Positions 1 to 9,944 of a DNA stretch of 64,000 nucleotides are shown in pieces (the stretch's first letter is position 1; each line of letters opens with the position of its first letter). The notes beneath the pieces are model-generated. The model had not been told where the DNA came from. It was given only the letters and a program-made list of their open reading frames with translations, and ran no database searches. The position numbers and the translations under genes were made by a program. The stretch is from Thiogranum sp. (GTDB lineage: Bacteria; Pseudomonadota; Gammaproteobacteria; DSM-19610), in NCBI GenBank assembly GCA_030148805.1, contig JASBSS010000022.1, positions 1 through 64,000 on the forward strand. Direction: 5' to 3'.

Positions 1-1
1 T

Positions 2-535
2 TGTCGCGACTGGTTGACGTTGCAGTTGAATCACTCGCTGGCACGCACCGATCTGGCGGTGGTCTCGCGCCTGTATCGGGGGTGCGAGCGCAACGACCGC
101 GCTGCGCTGGCGTACTGGAACGACTATCTGCTCGCCTGCCGAGAAACGCGGGAACTGCGATTGACCGATACCGCCATGGGCCAGGCGCTGGCGCGTCTGC
201 TGGTCGCGCTCGGCCAGGCGGCCCCGGATACCGGGGACACCGCCTTCGCCACCGCGTTCTGTTTCGCCGCGCGCCAGTGGCGGATCGAGTCGCGCGCCTG
301 TGCCCTGGCCTACGTTTGGGCCTGGCTGGACAACCAGGTCGCGGCGGCGACCAAGCTGGTGCCGCTGGGACAGACCCAGGCGCAGCAGCTCCTGGGGCAG
401 CTGCAAGCGGCGGTCCCGGCGGTGCTGACCCTGGCCGCCTCGCTTGGCGACGAAGACATCGGGGCGAGTCTGCCGGCGGTGGCGTTGGCGAGCAGTCGGC
501 ACGAAACCCAATACACCCGTTTATTCAGATCCTGA
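2..535 (+). CDS. ureF: Urease accessory protein UreF, 5' end outside the window
   Basis: UreF is a GTPase-regulating chaperone that works with UreG and UreH/UreD to load nickel into urease in the cytoplasm. The window opens inside the gene; the visible part is 177 residues of a family usually about 220-230 long, so roughly the first fifth is missing. The all-helical, alanine- and leucine-rich protein keeps the family's arginine-rich [20 protein letters not shown]-like stretch and ends in the usual C-terminal tail with a basic residue (RLFRS). It stops 14 bases before ureG. Identification rests on family resemblance together with the adjacent, unmistakable ureG. Confidence 0.88.
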   Translation, partial: CRDWLTLQLNHSLARTDLAVVSRLYRGCERNDRAALAYWNDYLLACRETRELRLTDTAMGQALARLLVALGQAAPDTGDTAFATAFCFAARQWRIESRACALAYVWAWLDNQVAAATKLVPLGQTQAQQLLGQLQAAVPAVLTLAASLGDEDIGASLPAVALASSRHETQYTRLFRS

Positions 536-549
536 GGAAAGAGGCCATC

Positions 550-1206
<657 letters not shown>

Positions 1207-1224
1207 TCCAAAAGGAGATCGAGC

Positions 1225-1440
1225 ATGAAAAGCAAAAAATTGTTACGCCGCGTCTGTCTGTGGGGCGGGTTGTTTCCCTTGCCCTTGTATGCCCACCCGG
1301 GACCCGAGGGCGAAAGCGCGGCCGTGCACGTGCTGTACCATGCCCTGCAGATCGGAGCTCCCGCGCTGCTGTTGGGGCTGGTTGCGATAGCGCTGTTGCG
1401 CTACCGCCGCCTGCGCATGCGACGGGGAAGATCGGTTTAA
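1225..1440 (+). CDS. Small exported/membrane protein at the end of the urease operon
   Basis: A 71-residue protein preceded by an AAAGGAGAT ribosome-binding site 18 bases after ureG, so it is very probably translated as the last urease-operon gene. It has a basic N-terminus and a hydrophobic segment ending in YAHPG (possible signal peptide cleavage after Ala-His), a short loop with three histidines, a second hydrophobic segment (about 44-59) and a strongly basic tail. The position is one often occupied by HupE/UreJ-type nickel permeases, but this protein is far shorter and has only one or two membrane segments. Function unknown. Its 3' end overlaps the convergent response-regulator gene by four bases. 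Confidence 0.7.
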   Translation: MKSKKLLRRVCLWGGLFPLPLYAHPGPEGESAAVHVLYHALQIGAPALLLGLVAIALLRYRRLRMRRGRSV

Positions 1441-2333
1441 CCCAGTATGCGAATGGCGATGCCGGCCGCGCTGGTGCGGTTCTCGACGCCGAGTTTGGGG
1501 AAGATCTGCTCCAGGTGTTTGTTGACGGTGCGCACGCCCATGCCGAGAATCTGCGAGATGTCCTTGTTGGTCTTGCCGTTGGCGATCCAGAATAACACCT
1601 GCGACTCGCGGGCGGTCAGGTTCAGCGCCCGGCGCAGGCGTTGCTCGCCGGATAACGTTTCGGCGCCGACTTTCAACAGATATTCGCCGTTCGGCTGTTT
1701 GTCGACCAGCGCGATGTCCAGCTGCACCTCGGCATCGCGCAGAGGGAAGGCCTGACCGGCGACCGGCGCGGCCGCCAGCCAGCATCGCAGCTGCGGCGCC
1801 AGCACCGTCGTCAACCAGGGTTGGTCGGCCTTGACCTTGGCGAACAGGGCGTAGCTCTGGGGCGTGGCCCACAGCAGCTGCCCCATGGCGTCGACGGTGA
1901 AGATGTGCTGCCCCACGCTGTCGAGCGCCAGCTGGGCGCTGTGGGTGAGTTGCGCGTTTTTGAGGTGGATTTTCATGCGCGCGAGTAATTCGCTCGGGTT
2001 GACCGGCTTGATCAGATAGTCGACACAGCCCATGCCCAGCCCCTTGAGAACGCTCTGCTCGTCGTCCAGACCGGTCATGAAGATGATCGGGATGGACGCC
2101 AACTGGGTGTCGGCCTTGATATGGCGACAGGTCTCGAAGCCGTCCATATGCGGCATCACCGCGTCGAGCAGAATCATGTCCGGTCTGAGCTTGCGGGCGA
2201 TGGTCAGGGCCTGGCGACCCTCCAGGGCGATGAGGGTATCGATGCCGGCCCGCTCGAGCGTGTCGTTGATCAGGCTGAGGGAATCGGGGGCGTCATCGAC
2301 CACCAGAACCGTGGGCGAAGTGTTATCCGTCAT
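1437..2333 (-). CDS. Response regulator, receiver plus LuxR-type HTH
   Basis: A 298-residue DNA-binding response regulator. The N-terminal receiver (about 7-125) has the acidic pocket VVDDA, phospho-acceptor Asp57 in LLDAVMP and the conserved Lys109 in YLIKP. A middle segment (about 130-225) resembles a degenerate PAS domain. The C-terminal LuxR/FixJ HTH (about 232-298) contains LTARESQVLFWIANGKTNKDIS. It starts inside the last codons of the upstream sensor gene (overlap at 2323-2333), so the pair is translationally coupled and this is the likely cognate regulator. In view of the neighbouring urease genes, control of nitrogen or nucleobase/urea use is a reasonable inference. Confidence 0.92.
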   Translation of the reverse strand: MTDNTSPTVLVVDDAPDSLSLINDTLERAGIDTLIALEGRQALTIARKLRPDMILLDAVMPHMDGFETCRHIKADTQLASIPIIFMTGLDDEQSVLKGLGMGCVDYLIKPVNPSELLARMKIHLKNAQLTHSAQLALDSVGQHIFTVDAMGQLLWATPQSYALFAKVKADQPWLTTVLAPQLRCWLAAAPVAGQAFPLRDAEVQLDIALVDKQPNGEYLLKVGAETLSGEQRLRRALNLTARESQVLFWIANGKTNKDISQILGMGVRTVNKHLEQIFPKLGVENRTSAAGIAIRILG

Positions 2334-5300
2334 TGGCCGGTCCCGGTTGCAGGAAGTTCACCAGTTGTTTGTAGCGAAAATCCTCGACATAGTGGTCGAC
2401 GGTTTTCAATTGCCCGGCCGAGAGCAGGCCCGCGGCACGGACTTCCGCCAGGGTCTGGCGCACGCCTTTGCAGAAACCGCTGTCGGCGTAGCTCACCAGT
2501 TCCCGAATCAGCCGGTGATCGGGAATCTCCAGCGGCGTCTCGTCACTCCCGGCGGATGCGGCGCGCTCGATCGACGCCGGTGGCGCGTCGCTGCCGGTCT
2601 CGTGGATCCATTCCACGTCGAGCAGCGCGCTGAGTGTATCGAGCAGCAGGCGGTGGCTGATCGGCTTCACCAGATAGGCATCGTGGGCCAGCGTGCCGTC
2701 GGCGCCGCGATGCCACTCCTGGGCGTCGGCCGAGATCATGACGATGGGCTGCTCGAGACCTTGCTCGCGCAAGCGGCGCGCCAGCGTAAGCCCGTCCATG
2801 CCCGGCATCGTCACGTCCAGCAGGAACAGATCGGGCGCGCTATGCGCGCTGGCCGCCAGGCAGTCCTCGGCGTTTTTCGCCTCTCGGGTCACGAATCCCA
2901 GCGGCATCAGCAGATCGGAGAGCAGCCCGCGGTGAACGGGTTCGTCGTCGACGATCATCGCCGTGATGGGCCGTCCCCGGTAGCCGATGATGGGTCGCTG
3001 GGTCGGGTCCGCGTCCTGCGGGGTATCGTCGCGCGACAACAGCAGTGTCACCTTGAAGCTGCTGCCCTCCCCGGGCGTGCTTTGTATCTGGAGTTCGCCG
3101 CCCAGGATCTCAGTGAGCAGGCGCACGATGGTGAGCCCCAGGCCGGTGCCGGCCACGTGGGGAACCTGCTCGTTGCGTACCCGCTCGAAGGGATCGAGGA
3201 TGCGCTGGATGTCTCCCGCCTCGATGCCCACGCCGGTATCGCGCACCCAGAATTCGGCGACCTGGTTGCGGTAGCTGATTTCCAGTTCGACATACCCCTC
3301 GACGGTGTATTTGACCGCGTTGGACAGCAGGTTGATCAGAATCTGACGCAGGCGTTTTTCGTCGCTGATGACATGGCGCGGAAGATAGGGCGGTCGTCGG
3401 TAGCGGAACTCGATGCCTTTCGCCTCGGCCTGGCGGGAGAACATCTCCACCAGCTGGTCGATCAGATCGGCGAAGCGTAGCCGGTTGCGATAGATGTCCA
3501 GGCGCCCGGCTTCGATTTTGGAGATGTCCAGCAGCCCTTCGATCAGATCGGTGAGGTATTCCCCGTTGCGCCGCATGATGCGCAGGCCCTTGAGGCATTC
3601 GGGGTCCAGATCGCCGCGTTGGGAAAGCAGTTGGGCATAGCCCAGGATCGACTGCAGGGGCGTGCGCAGTTCGTGGCTGATGCCGGTGAGGTATCGGGTC
3701 TTGGCATTGTTGGCACGTTCGGCCAGTTCCTTTGCCTCCTGCAGCGACTGATCGGTGATCTGATGGGCCTCGATCTCGGCAATCAGCCGCTGGGTCTGGC
3801 GGGTCGATTCCTGCTGGGCCACCTCGCGGCTTTCGCGCGCGAGCAGGAACAACCAGGAAATGACGCCGAAGACGATCATCAGCGTGAAGAACAGCGTCCA
3901 GATGGTTTTCTGCAGCATTTCCATCTGCGCATCGGTGGCCGGTGTCATGTGGAAGTAGACCAGCGACAGCAGGCCCGCCGTGAGCAGATTGATGGTGACG
4001 AAAATCGCGAAAAAATGGCCGACGCGGGAATCGATAAGCGCGCTGTATCGATCGGGCAGGAAGACCCCGAGCAACGCTCGTATCTGTTGCGAGAAGCGTG
4101 CGGAGCGTTTGCAACTGTCCAGGCAACGGGCATCCAGCGTGCAGCACAATGAACAGATCGGTCCCTGGTAGGCCGGGCAATGACTCATGTCGGGCAACTC
4201 GAATTCGGTTTCGCAAATGCAGCACGTGAGCGAAGCGTTCTCGCCGCTGGGCGTGGAGGCGCAGGCCAGCTCGGGGGAGGTGCGGGCGATATAGTAGCGG
4301 CTGCGGGTCAGCAGCGCGATCAACGGCACCAGGATGAAGCACAGGCCCAGGCTGATGAAGTGCGCCAGATTGGCGGCGACCGGGCCGAGGTGACCGAGAT
4401 AGCTGAGGATGCCGACCAGCGAGGCGATGATCATGGAGCCGGTGCCGACCGGATTGACGTCGTAGAGATGGGCGCGTTTGAATTCGCCGTGTGCCGGGCT
4501 CAGTCCGAGGCGCTTGTTGATCATCAGGTCGGCCGACAACGAGGCCAGCCAGCTCAGGGCGACGATGGCGAATACGCCCAGAATCGATTCCAGGGCACGG
4601 TAGATGCCCAGCTCCATGAGCAACAACGCGATGATGACGTTGAACACCAACCACACCACGCGACCGGGGTGACTGTGGGTGAGGCGGGAGAAGAAATTCG
4701 ACCAGGCGATCGAGCCGGCATAGGCATTGGTGACGTTGATCTTCATTTGCGAAACGATCACCATGGTGCCGGCCAGCAGCAGGGAAAAGGTGGGCGACTG
4801 GGTGAGCAGCGTGAACGCCGACTGATACATCCGGGTCGGGTCGGTGGCCTGCTCGAAACCCGCCCCGCCGGTGATCGCGAGGTAGGCCAGGAACGATCCC
4901 AGCAGCATCTTGACGAGGCCCATGAGGATCCAGCCCGGTCCGGCGAGGATCAACCAGAACCACCATCGGCGGGCGTTTTTTTCCGTCTTCTCCGGCATGA
5001 AGCGCAGGTAATCCACCTGTTCGCCGATCTGGGCGATCATGGCGAAGAAGATCGAGGTCGCGGCCCCGAAGAGCCCCAGGTTGATCGTCTCGGCTTGCGG
5101 CACCCCGGGGGGGGCATAGCCGATCCAGTCGTCGATGCGCCGGAATTCGATGGCGAAGACGATCGCCAGCGCGCTGATCTGCACCAGCAGCCAGAAACCT
5201 TGCGTGCCGACCTGGAATTTGCTGATCGCCGAGATGCCGTGGGTGACAATGGGCACCACCGCCAGCGCGCTAATCACATAACCCAGGGCGAGGGGAATGC

Positions 5301-5736
5301 CCAGCATGGCCTGCAACGCCGAGGCCAGGATGGCCGCCTCGATGGCGAAGAAGATGAAGGTGAAGGAGGCGTAGATCAGCGACGTGATGGTCGACCCCAG
5401 GTAGCCGAAACCCGCGCTGCGGGTCAGGAGATCGATGTCCAGCCCATAGCGGGCGGCGTAGTAGCTGATGGGAAAGCCGGTGATGACGATGACCAGGGCC
5501 ACGGTCAACATCGCCCAGAGGGTGTTGACGAAGCCGTACTGCAGGGTCACCGCCGCGGCGATCGCCTCCAGTGCCATGAACGCCGTGGCGCCCAGCGCGG
5601 TCTTGGCCACCTGATCGATGCTCCAGCGGCGCGAGCGCCGGGCGGTGAAGCGCAGGGCGTAGTCCTCCAGCGTCTGGTTGCCGACCCATTTGTTGTATTG
5701 CCGGCGAACGCGAAAGATGTTCTGGCTGGCACGCAT
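2323..5736 (-). CDS. NCS1-type permease fused to hybrid histidine kinase
   Basis: A 1137-residue sensor. Residues about 35-480 form a many-helix membrane domain resembling nucleobase:cation symporter-1 (cytosine/purine/allantoin) permeases. A Cys-rich segment (about 500-545, with C-C-x-x-C, two further single Cys, a C-x2-C-C group and C-x3-C) looks like a zinc-binding or redox knuckle. Two more membrane helices follow (about 570-640), then a HisKA dimerisation domain with GISHELRTP (phospho-His about 689), a HATPase_c domain (DTGVGI, GTGLGL), a receiver (VVDDE-type pocket, acceptor Asp in LLDVTMPGMDG about 975) and a helical tail. The ATG at 5736 is preferred, as the permease-like sequence begins soon after; another ATG at 5814 would add 26 unrelated residues. 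Such fusions suggest transport-coupled sensing; the ligand is not evident. Confidence 0.93.
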   Translation of the reverse strand: MRASQNIFRVRRQYNKWVGNQTLEDYALRFTARRSRRWSIDQVAKTALGATAFMALEAIAAAVTLQYGFVNTLWAMLTVALVIVITGFPISYYAARYGLDIDLLTRSAGFGYLGSTITSLIYASFTFIFFAIEAAILASALQAMLGIPLALGYVISALAVVPIVTHGISAISKFQVGTQGFWLLVQISALAIVFAIEFRRIDDWIGYAPPGVPQAETINLGLFGAATSIFFAMIAQIGEQVDYLRFMPEKTEKNARRWWFWLILAGPGWILMGLVKMLLGSFLAYLAITGGAGFEQATDPTRMYQSAFTLLTQSPTFSLLLAGTMVIVSQMKINVTNAYAGSIAWSNFFSRLTHSHPGRVVWLVFNVIIALLLMELGIYRALESILGVFAIVALSWLASLSADLMINKRLGLSPAHGEFKRAHLYDVNPVGTGSMIIASLVGILSYLGHLGPVAANLAHFISLGLCFILVPLIALLTRSRYYIARTSPELACASTPSGENASLTCCICETEFELPDMSHCPAYQGPICSLCCTLDARCLDSCKRSARFSQQIRALLGVFLPDRYSALIDSRVGHFFAIFVTINLLTAGLLSLVYFHMTPATDAQMEMLQKTIWTLFFTLMIVFGVISWLFLLARESREVAQQESTRQTQRLIAEIEAHQITDQSLQEAKELAERANNAKTRYLTGISHELRTPLQSILGYAQLLSQRGDLDPECLKGLRIMRRNGEYLTDLIEGLLDISKIEAGRLDIYRNRLRFADLIDQLVEMFSRQAEAKGIEFRYRRPPYLPRHVISDEKRLRQILINLLSNAVKYTVEGYVELEISYRNQVAEFWVRDTGVGIEAGDIQRILDPFERVRNEQVPHVAGTGLGLTIVRLLTEILGGELQIQSTPGEGSSFKVTLLLSRDDTPQDADPTQRPIIGYRGRPITAMIVDDEPVHRGLLSDLLMPLGFVTREAKNAEDCLAASAHSAPDLFLLDVTMPGMDGLTLARRLREQGLEQPIVMISADAQEWHRGADGTLAHDAYLVKPISHRLLLDTLSALLDVEWIHETGSDAPPASIERAASAGSDETPLEIPDHRLIRELVSYADSGFCKGVRQTLAEVRAAGLLSAGQLKTVDHYVEDFRYKQLVNFLQPGPANDG

Positions 5737-6278
5737 GGGTTTGGTACGGGTCCTCCGGTATCGATGCGATATTCTGGTGCAGAATCCCCCTCGGTCGGCT
5801 TCGTCATGGTGCACGACTGCCAGGGTTGACGGGGTTCTGGGATTGTTTGTGTCGCGCCAAGCACCAGTTAAGCAAATTCGGCGCCAAAGTCGCTGGGAGG
5901 GAGAGTAGCCGGATTATTCCGGTCGGCCTATGCGTTATTTACCCCGTATCGATCACGGGCCCCGGTGAGTGGATGCGGGGTTTAACAAATGATAATCGGC
6001 CTCAGGGCCCCCTCTTTATAATGCTGCTTGCAGGACGATTGGTGTTCCCTCTTCGCGCCACGCTGAAAGCGCATGCCGTCAGCGGGTGGGGAATATCGGC
6101 CTTCCAGGGCAGCCGGTGCCTGGGCTGCCCGGTCTCGGGTGTTTCAGCCGGGCAGGGTCTTCGGCGGGCGCCCGCCCCTTGCGATCCGCAAGCCGCGCGC
6201 CTGAAGACGGGCGAGGCACCACCGGGTCCGGCAGGTCATTGAAGTCGTGCGCAGAGAGCTTGCGATACAGAAAAACGC
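5737..6278. other. Intergenic region with a TATAAT element and competing GC-rich hairpins
   Basis: A 542-base stretch between the divergently transcribed permease-kinase and CheB/CheR genes. No credible coding frame is seen. On the plus strand there is a perfect TATAAT at 6018-6023, without a recognisable -35, followed by strong inverted repeats: 6107-6114 pairs with 6123-6130, 6125-6132 pairs with 6148-6155, 6163-6176 is a 14-base perfect palindrome, and 6178-6183 pairs with 6187-6192. The first two stems share 6125-6130 and so exclude each other. None is followed by a T-run. Confidence 0.5.
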
Positions 6279-9200
6279 ATGAGTGAAAAACCCTTAGATC
6301 CAGCGAGTTGTTACTGGGCCGGCGTGGGGGCCTCGGCCGGGGGACTTGAGGCCATTCAAGCCCTCTGCCAGTCGCTTCCCGACAGCGCCAACATCATCTA
6401 TATCATCGCGCAGCATCTGTCGCCCCGTCACAAGAGCATGCTCACCGAATTGGTGCAGCGCAGCAGCCGCCTGAAGGTGGAAACCGTCAAAAGCGGGGTC
6501 GAGGCCGTCGCCAATACCATCTACATCACGCCGCCGCAGAAAAATGTCCTGGTCGAAGGCGAGCGCATTGTGCTCGTCTCGCCCGATGAGGAAAACACGC
6601 CCAAACCTTCGGTCAACAAGTTGTTTGTCTCCCTGGCGGAGGAGAAAAAGGAATATGCGGTGGGAATCATCCTCTCGGGCACCGGTTCCGACGGCGCACT
6701 CGGCGTCAAGGCGATCCGGGCCTCCGGGGGGCTGACCATTGTGCAGCAGCCGGAGAGTGCCAAGTACGACGGCATGCCGCGCTCGGCGATTCATACCGAT
6801 TGCGTGGATCTGGTCCTGCAGCCGCGGGAGATCGGGGCGCATCTGGGCAAGCTGACCGCGACGCTCATGCAGGGCAATCGGTTGGCCAGATCGCCGGAAG
6901 TGAAGGACAGCTTCGGTGAACTGATCAACCTGATTCGCCGCCAGTGCGGGGTGTCGTTCAAGGACTATAAGCGCGCCACGTTGCAAAGACGGATCGAGCG
7001 GCGCATGCTGACGCGGGCCATCGGCGAGCTAGACGACTATGTCGCCTATGCGCGCGACAACCCCGACGAGGTCCGATCGCTCTACAAGGATATTCTCATC
7101 TCGGTGACGAATTTCTTTCGGGACACCGAGCCGTTCCGGGTCCTCAGGAAAACCATCGACGAGTTGCTCGAGAACGTCAATCCGCGCGAAGTCGTACGCA
7201 TCTGGTGCGTGGGCTGCGCCACCGGCGAGGAGGCCTACAGTCTTGCCATGCTGCTGGCCGAGGCGGTGGGCGGTCCGGCAAAGCTGGAGGAAAGGAACAT
7301 CCAGGTATTCGCCACCGACGTGGACACCGAGGCGCTCGCGGTGGCGCGCAAAGGGGAGTATCGCGAGTCCACGCTGGTGGATGTCCCCGACGCCTTCGTC
7401 AAGAAGTACTTCGTCAAACGCAAGGACAAGTATCAGGTCATCAAGCCGCTGCGCGATATCATCCTTTTTGCCGGCCACAACATCATCGAGGACCCGCCGT
7501 TCTTGCGGATCAACCTGATCACCTGTCGCAATCTGTTGATCTATTTCGAGCAGAATCTGCAGAAGAAGGTGTTCAACATCTTCCACTACGCGTTGACCCC
7601 AAACGGCTATCTTTTTCTTGGAAAATCTGAATCCACCGGGCAGGTGGGACAGCTCTTTCGCAGCATAAAGACCAAGGAAAAGATCTTCCAGAAGCGCAAC
7701 ACCCTGCCAAACCCCCAGGGTCTCTATATCTCTAATGACCGGAGGCTGCCCACCTCGCACGTAAGCGCGAAACCGGGCAAGCAACCCGAACGTCACACCT
7801 TGCCGGAGTCGCTGATCAGGCTGTTGTCCGACGCCGCGGTGCAGATCGACGATTCGTTCAATATCGAGCATGTCTACGGGGACGTGACGCCCTATCTCAG
7901 CATCGCCAGCGGCAAGCCGCAGTGGAATCTCGTCGATATCATCAACGACGTGCACAAGCAGGAGATCCGGGCGCTGGTGTTCAAGGCGCTGCGCACCGGT
8001 GAGATCGCCCAGGGTCAACCGCGGAAGATCAAAATCGACGGTCAACTCTATCTCGACCGGATAAAGGTGTATCCGCTGGAGACCGAGGCGTCCAAGGAAC
8101 GCACCATGCTGGTGTGCTTTGAAAAACTCAGGCAGGCCAAGCAGCCGCCGGCACGTGGCAAACGCGAGGTCGACGAGGAGAAGATCAAGGAGCTCGAGGA
8201 CGAGCTTGCCACCGCGCGCGAACACCTGCAGACCGTCATCGAGGAGCTGGAGACCTCCAACGAGGAACTGCAGTCGATGAACGAGGAGTTACAGTCGTCC
8301 AACGAGGAGTTGCAGTCCTCCAACGAAGAGCTGGAGACGACCAACGAAGAGCTGCAATCGGCCAACGAAGAGTTGATCACCATCAACGACGAGCTGAACA
8401 ATAAGACGGCGGCTCTGGAAAGAGCCACCGGTCAGCTTGTCAGCATCAAGAATTCGCTGGATTTCCCGCTCGTGGTGGTCGACGATCAGAATCAGATAAT
8501 CCGGGCGAATCATCAGGCGGGGGTGTTTTTCCGGATTTCGGAGGAGCGGGGTGACCTGCTCAAGCTGTTGCCCCCCGAACTGCCGGTCGAGCAGATCGCC
8601 GAGCTGGTGAAGACCGTGAAGGCGCGTGGCGAGGCGGCCAGCCTGCAACTGGAAATCGGCAGCCGATTTTACCACCTGCACATCACCCCCTATCGTCAAA
8701 ACGGAGAGACGGTCATCGGTGCGGTGCTCAGTTTCATCGAGAACACCCGGGCGGTGAGGCGTACCCAGCAGCTCATCGAGAGCCGTAAGAAGGCGCAATC
8801 GGCCAACTTCGCCAAAAGCGAGTTCCTAGCCAACATCAGTCATGAAATCCGGACACCGTTGAATGCGATATGCGGGGTGGCGGAAATCTTCAGGCGCAAC
8901 TTCGATGTTCCCGACAAGCGCGAGCGCCTGTTGAACGTGTTGGACAATTCCACCACCAGTCTGAAGAGCCTTCTGGATGACGTGCTGGATTATGCCAAGC
9001 TCGAATCGGGGCAATTGAGCCTAGAGTACGCCAACGTGGCGATAAGGGAAGTCATAGAAAAACTGATTGATGCCTATTCAATCCAGTCGGCGGACAAGAA
9101 TCTTTCCCTGGTCACGAAAATGGACAAGAATCTGCCGGACAAGCTGATCGGAGACCCGCTCAGGATCCAGCAGGTCCTGTCCAATCTGCTGTCCAATGCG

Positions 9201-9944
9201 GTGAAGTTCACCGAGCAAGGCAAGATCGAGCTGGAGGCGACGGGGCAGGGGCGAAAGCATCACTACGAGCTGCGACTCAGCGTCCGGGATACCGGCATCG
9301 GGATGAGCCCCGAGGAGATTTCGCGCATCTTCGAGAAGTTCACCCAGACCGACGCCTCGATCTCCCGCCGTTACGGCGGTACCGGCCTGGGGCTTTCGAT
9401 CGTCAAGGAGTTGGTCAATCTCATGGAAGGCGATATCCAGGTCGAGAGCACCAAGGGGGTGGGAACCGAATTCACGCTCAGCTTGCCGCTCAAGCTTCCG
9501 GGCAAGGGTCGGGAAGAGGCGAAGCAGAAACCGGAAACGCCGTTCGTCATCAATCCACGGCAGGCGGAGGACAACCCCATTCTGGTCGTCGAGGACAACG
9601 AGTCCAACATTTTCGTCGTGACCTCGTTTCTCGACGAACTGGGTTGCGTCTACGATGTCGCCCGCAACGGCAAGGAGGCGCTGGTGTTCGCCAAAAACCA
9701 GTTCTACCCGCTCATTCTGCTCGATCTGCAAATGGACGAAATGAACGGTTTCGAGTTTCACCAGGCGTTGAAGCAGCGCCAGGCGAACCGCAAAGGCAGG
9801 CACGTCTCCAATGTCATAGCGGTCAGCGCCCATGTGGAGCGCGATATCGTCGAGCAATGCAAGTCGTCGGGCATGCAGGAGTTCATCGCCAAACCCTTGC
9901 AACTGAGCAAGCTCAAGGATGTATTGAGCCGATACCTTCAATGA
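6279..9944 (+). CDS. CheB-CheR-PAS-histidine kinase-receiver chimera
   Basis: A 1221-residue multidomain signalling protein. CheB-type methylesterase domain about 8-190, with the Ser in GASAGG, the His in AQHLSP and the Asp in GTGSDG. CheR methyltransferase domain about 205-480, with RRIERRM and the SAM-binding loop VGCATGEEAYS. A coiled coil at about 645-715 is built of NEELQSx heptads. Then a PAS domain (about 725-820), HisKA with SHEIRTP (about 853), HATPase_c (DTGIGM, GTGLGLS) and a receiver with acceptor Asp in LLDLQMD (about 1147). No membrane segment, so cytoplasmic. CheB/CheR fusions of this sort modify or sense chemoreceptor-like partners; none lies nearby. It overlaps the next gene by ATGA. 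Confidence 0.93.
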   Translation: MSEKPLDPASCYWAGVGASAGGLEAIQALCQSLPDSANIIYIIAQHLSPRHKSMLTELVQRSSRLKVETVKSGVEAVANTIYITPPQKNVLVEGERIVLVSPDEENTPKPSVNKLFVSLAEEKKEYAVGIILSGTGSDGALGVKAIRASGGLTIVQQPESAKYDGMPRSAIHTDCVDLVLQPREIGAHLGKLTATLMQGNRLARSPEVKDSFGELINLIRRQCGVSFKDYKRATLQRRIERRMLTRAIGELDDYVAYARDNPDEVRSLYKDILISVTNFFRDTEPFRVLRKTIDELLENVNPREVVRIWCVGCATGEEAYSLAMLLAEAVGGPAKLEERNIQVFATDVDTEALAVARKGEYRESTLVDVPDAFVKKYFVKRKDKYQVIKPLRDIILFAGHNIIEDPPFLRINLITCRNLLIYFEQNLQKKVFNIFHYALTPNGYLFLGKSESTGQVGQLFRSIKTKEKIFQKRNTLPNPQGLYISNDRRLPTSHVSAKPGKQPERHTLPESLIRLLSDAAVQIDDSFNIEHVYGDVTPYLSIASGKPQWNLVDIINDVHKQEIRALVFKALRTGEIAQGQPRKIKIDGQLYLDRIKVYPLETEASKERTMLVCFEKLRQAKQPPARGKREVDEEKIKELEDELATAREHLQTVIEELETSNEELQSMNEELQSSNEELQSSNEELETTNEELQSANEELITINDELNNKTAALERATGQLVSIKNSLDFPLVVVDDQNQIIRANHQAGVFFRISEERGDLLKLLPPELPVEQIAELVKTVKARGEAASLQLEIGSRFYHLHITPYRQNGETVIGAVLSFIENTRAVRRTQQLIESRKKAQSANFAKSEFLANISHEIRTPLNAICGVAEIFRRNFDVPDKRERLLNVLDNSTTSLKSLLDDVLDYAKLESGQLSLEYANVAIREVIEKLIDAYSIQSADKNLSLVTKMDKNLPDKLIGDPLRIQQVLSNLLSNAVKFTEQGKIELEATGQGRKHHYELRLSVRDTGIGMSPEEISRIFEKFTQTDASISRRYGGTGLGLSIVKELVNLMEGDIQVESTKGVGTEFTLSLPLKLPGKGREEAKQKPETPFVINPRQAEDNPILVVEDNESNIFVVTSFLDELGCVYDVARNGKEALVFAKNQFYPLILLDLQMDEMNGFEFHQALKQRQANRKGRHVSNVIAVSAHVERDIVEQCKSSGMQEFIAKPLQLSKLKDVLSRYLQ

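Noticed and set aside
2032-3480. A 482-codon open frame on the plus strand
   Set aside because: It is antisense to the kinase and response-regulator genes and has no recognisable domain.
4180-5829. A 549-codon open frame on the plus strand
   Set aside because: It is antisense to the permease-kinase gene, rich in His, Gln, Arg, Gly and Asp with no hydrophobic core, the usual mirror of GC-rich membrane-protein coding sequence.
5826-6242. A 138-codon frame on the plus strand before the CheB-CheR gene
   Set aside because: It overlaps the TATAAT element and the hairpin region and has neither a start site nor recognisable domains.
8236-8400. Repeated NEELQS-coding DNA, considered as a tandem repeat or CRISPR-like array
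   Set aside because: It encodes the heptad coiled coil usual in CheB-CheR-kinase proteins; units are 21 bases and imperfect, without spacers.
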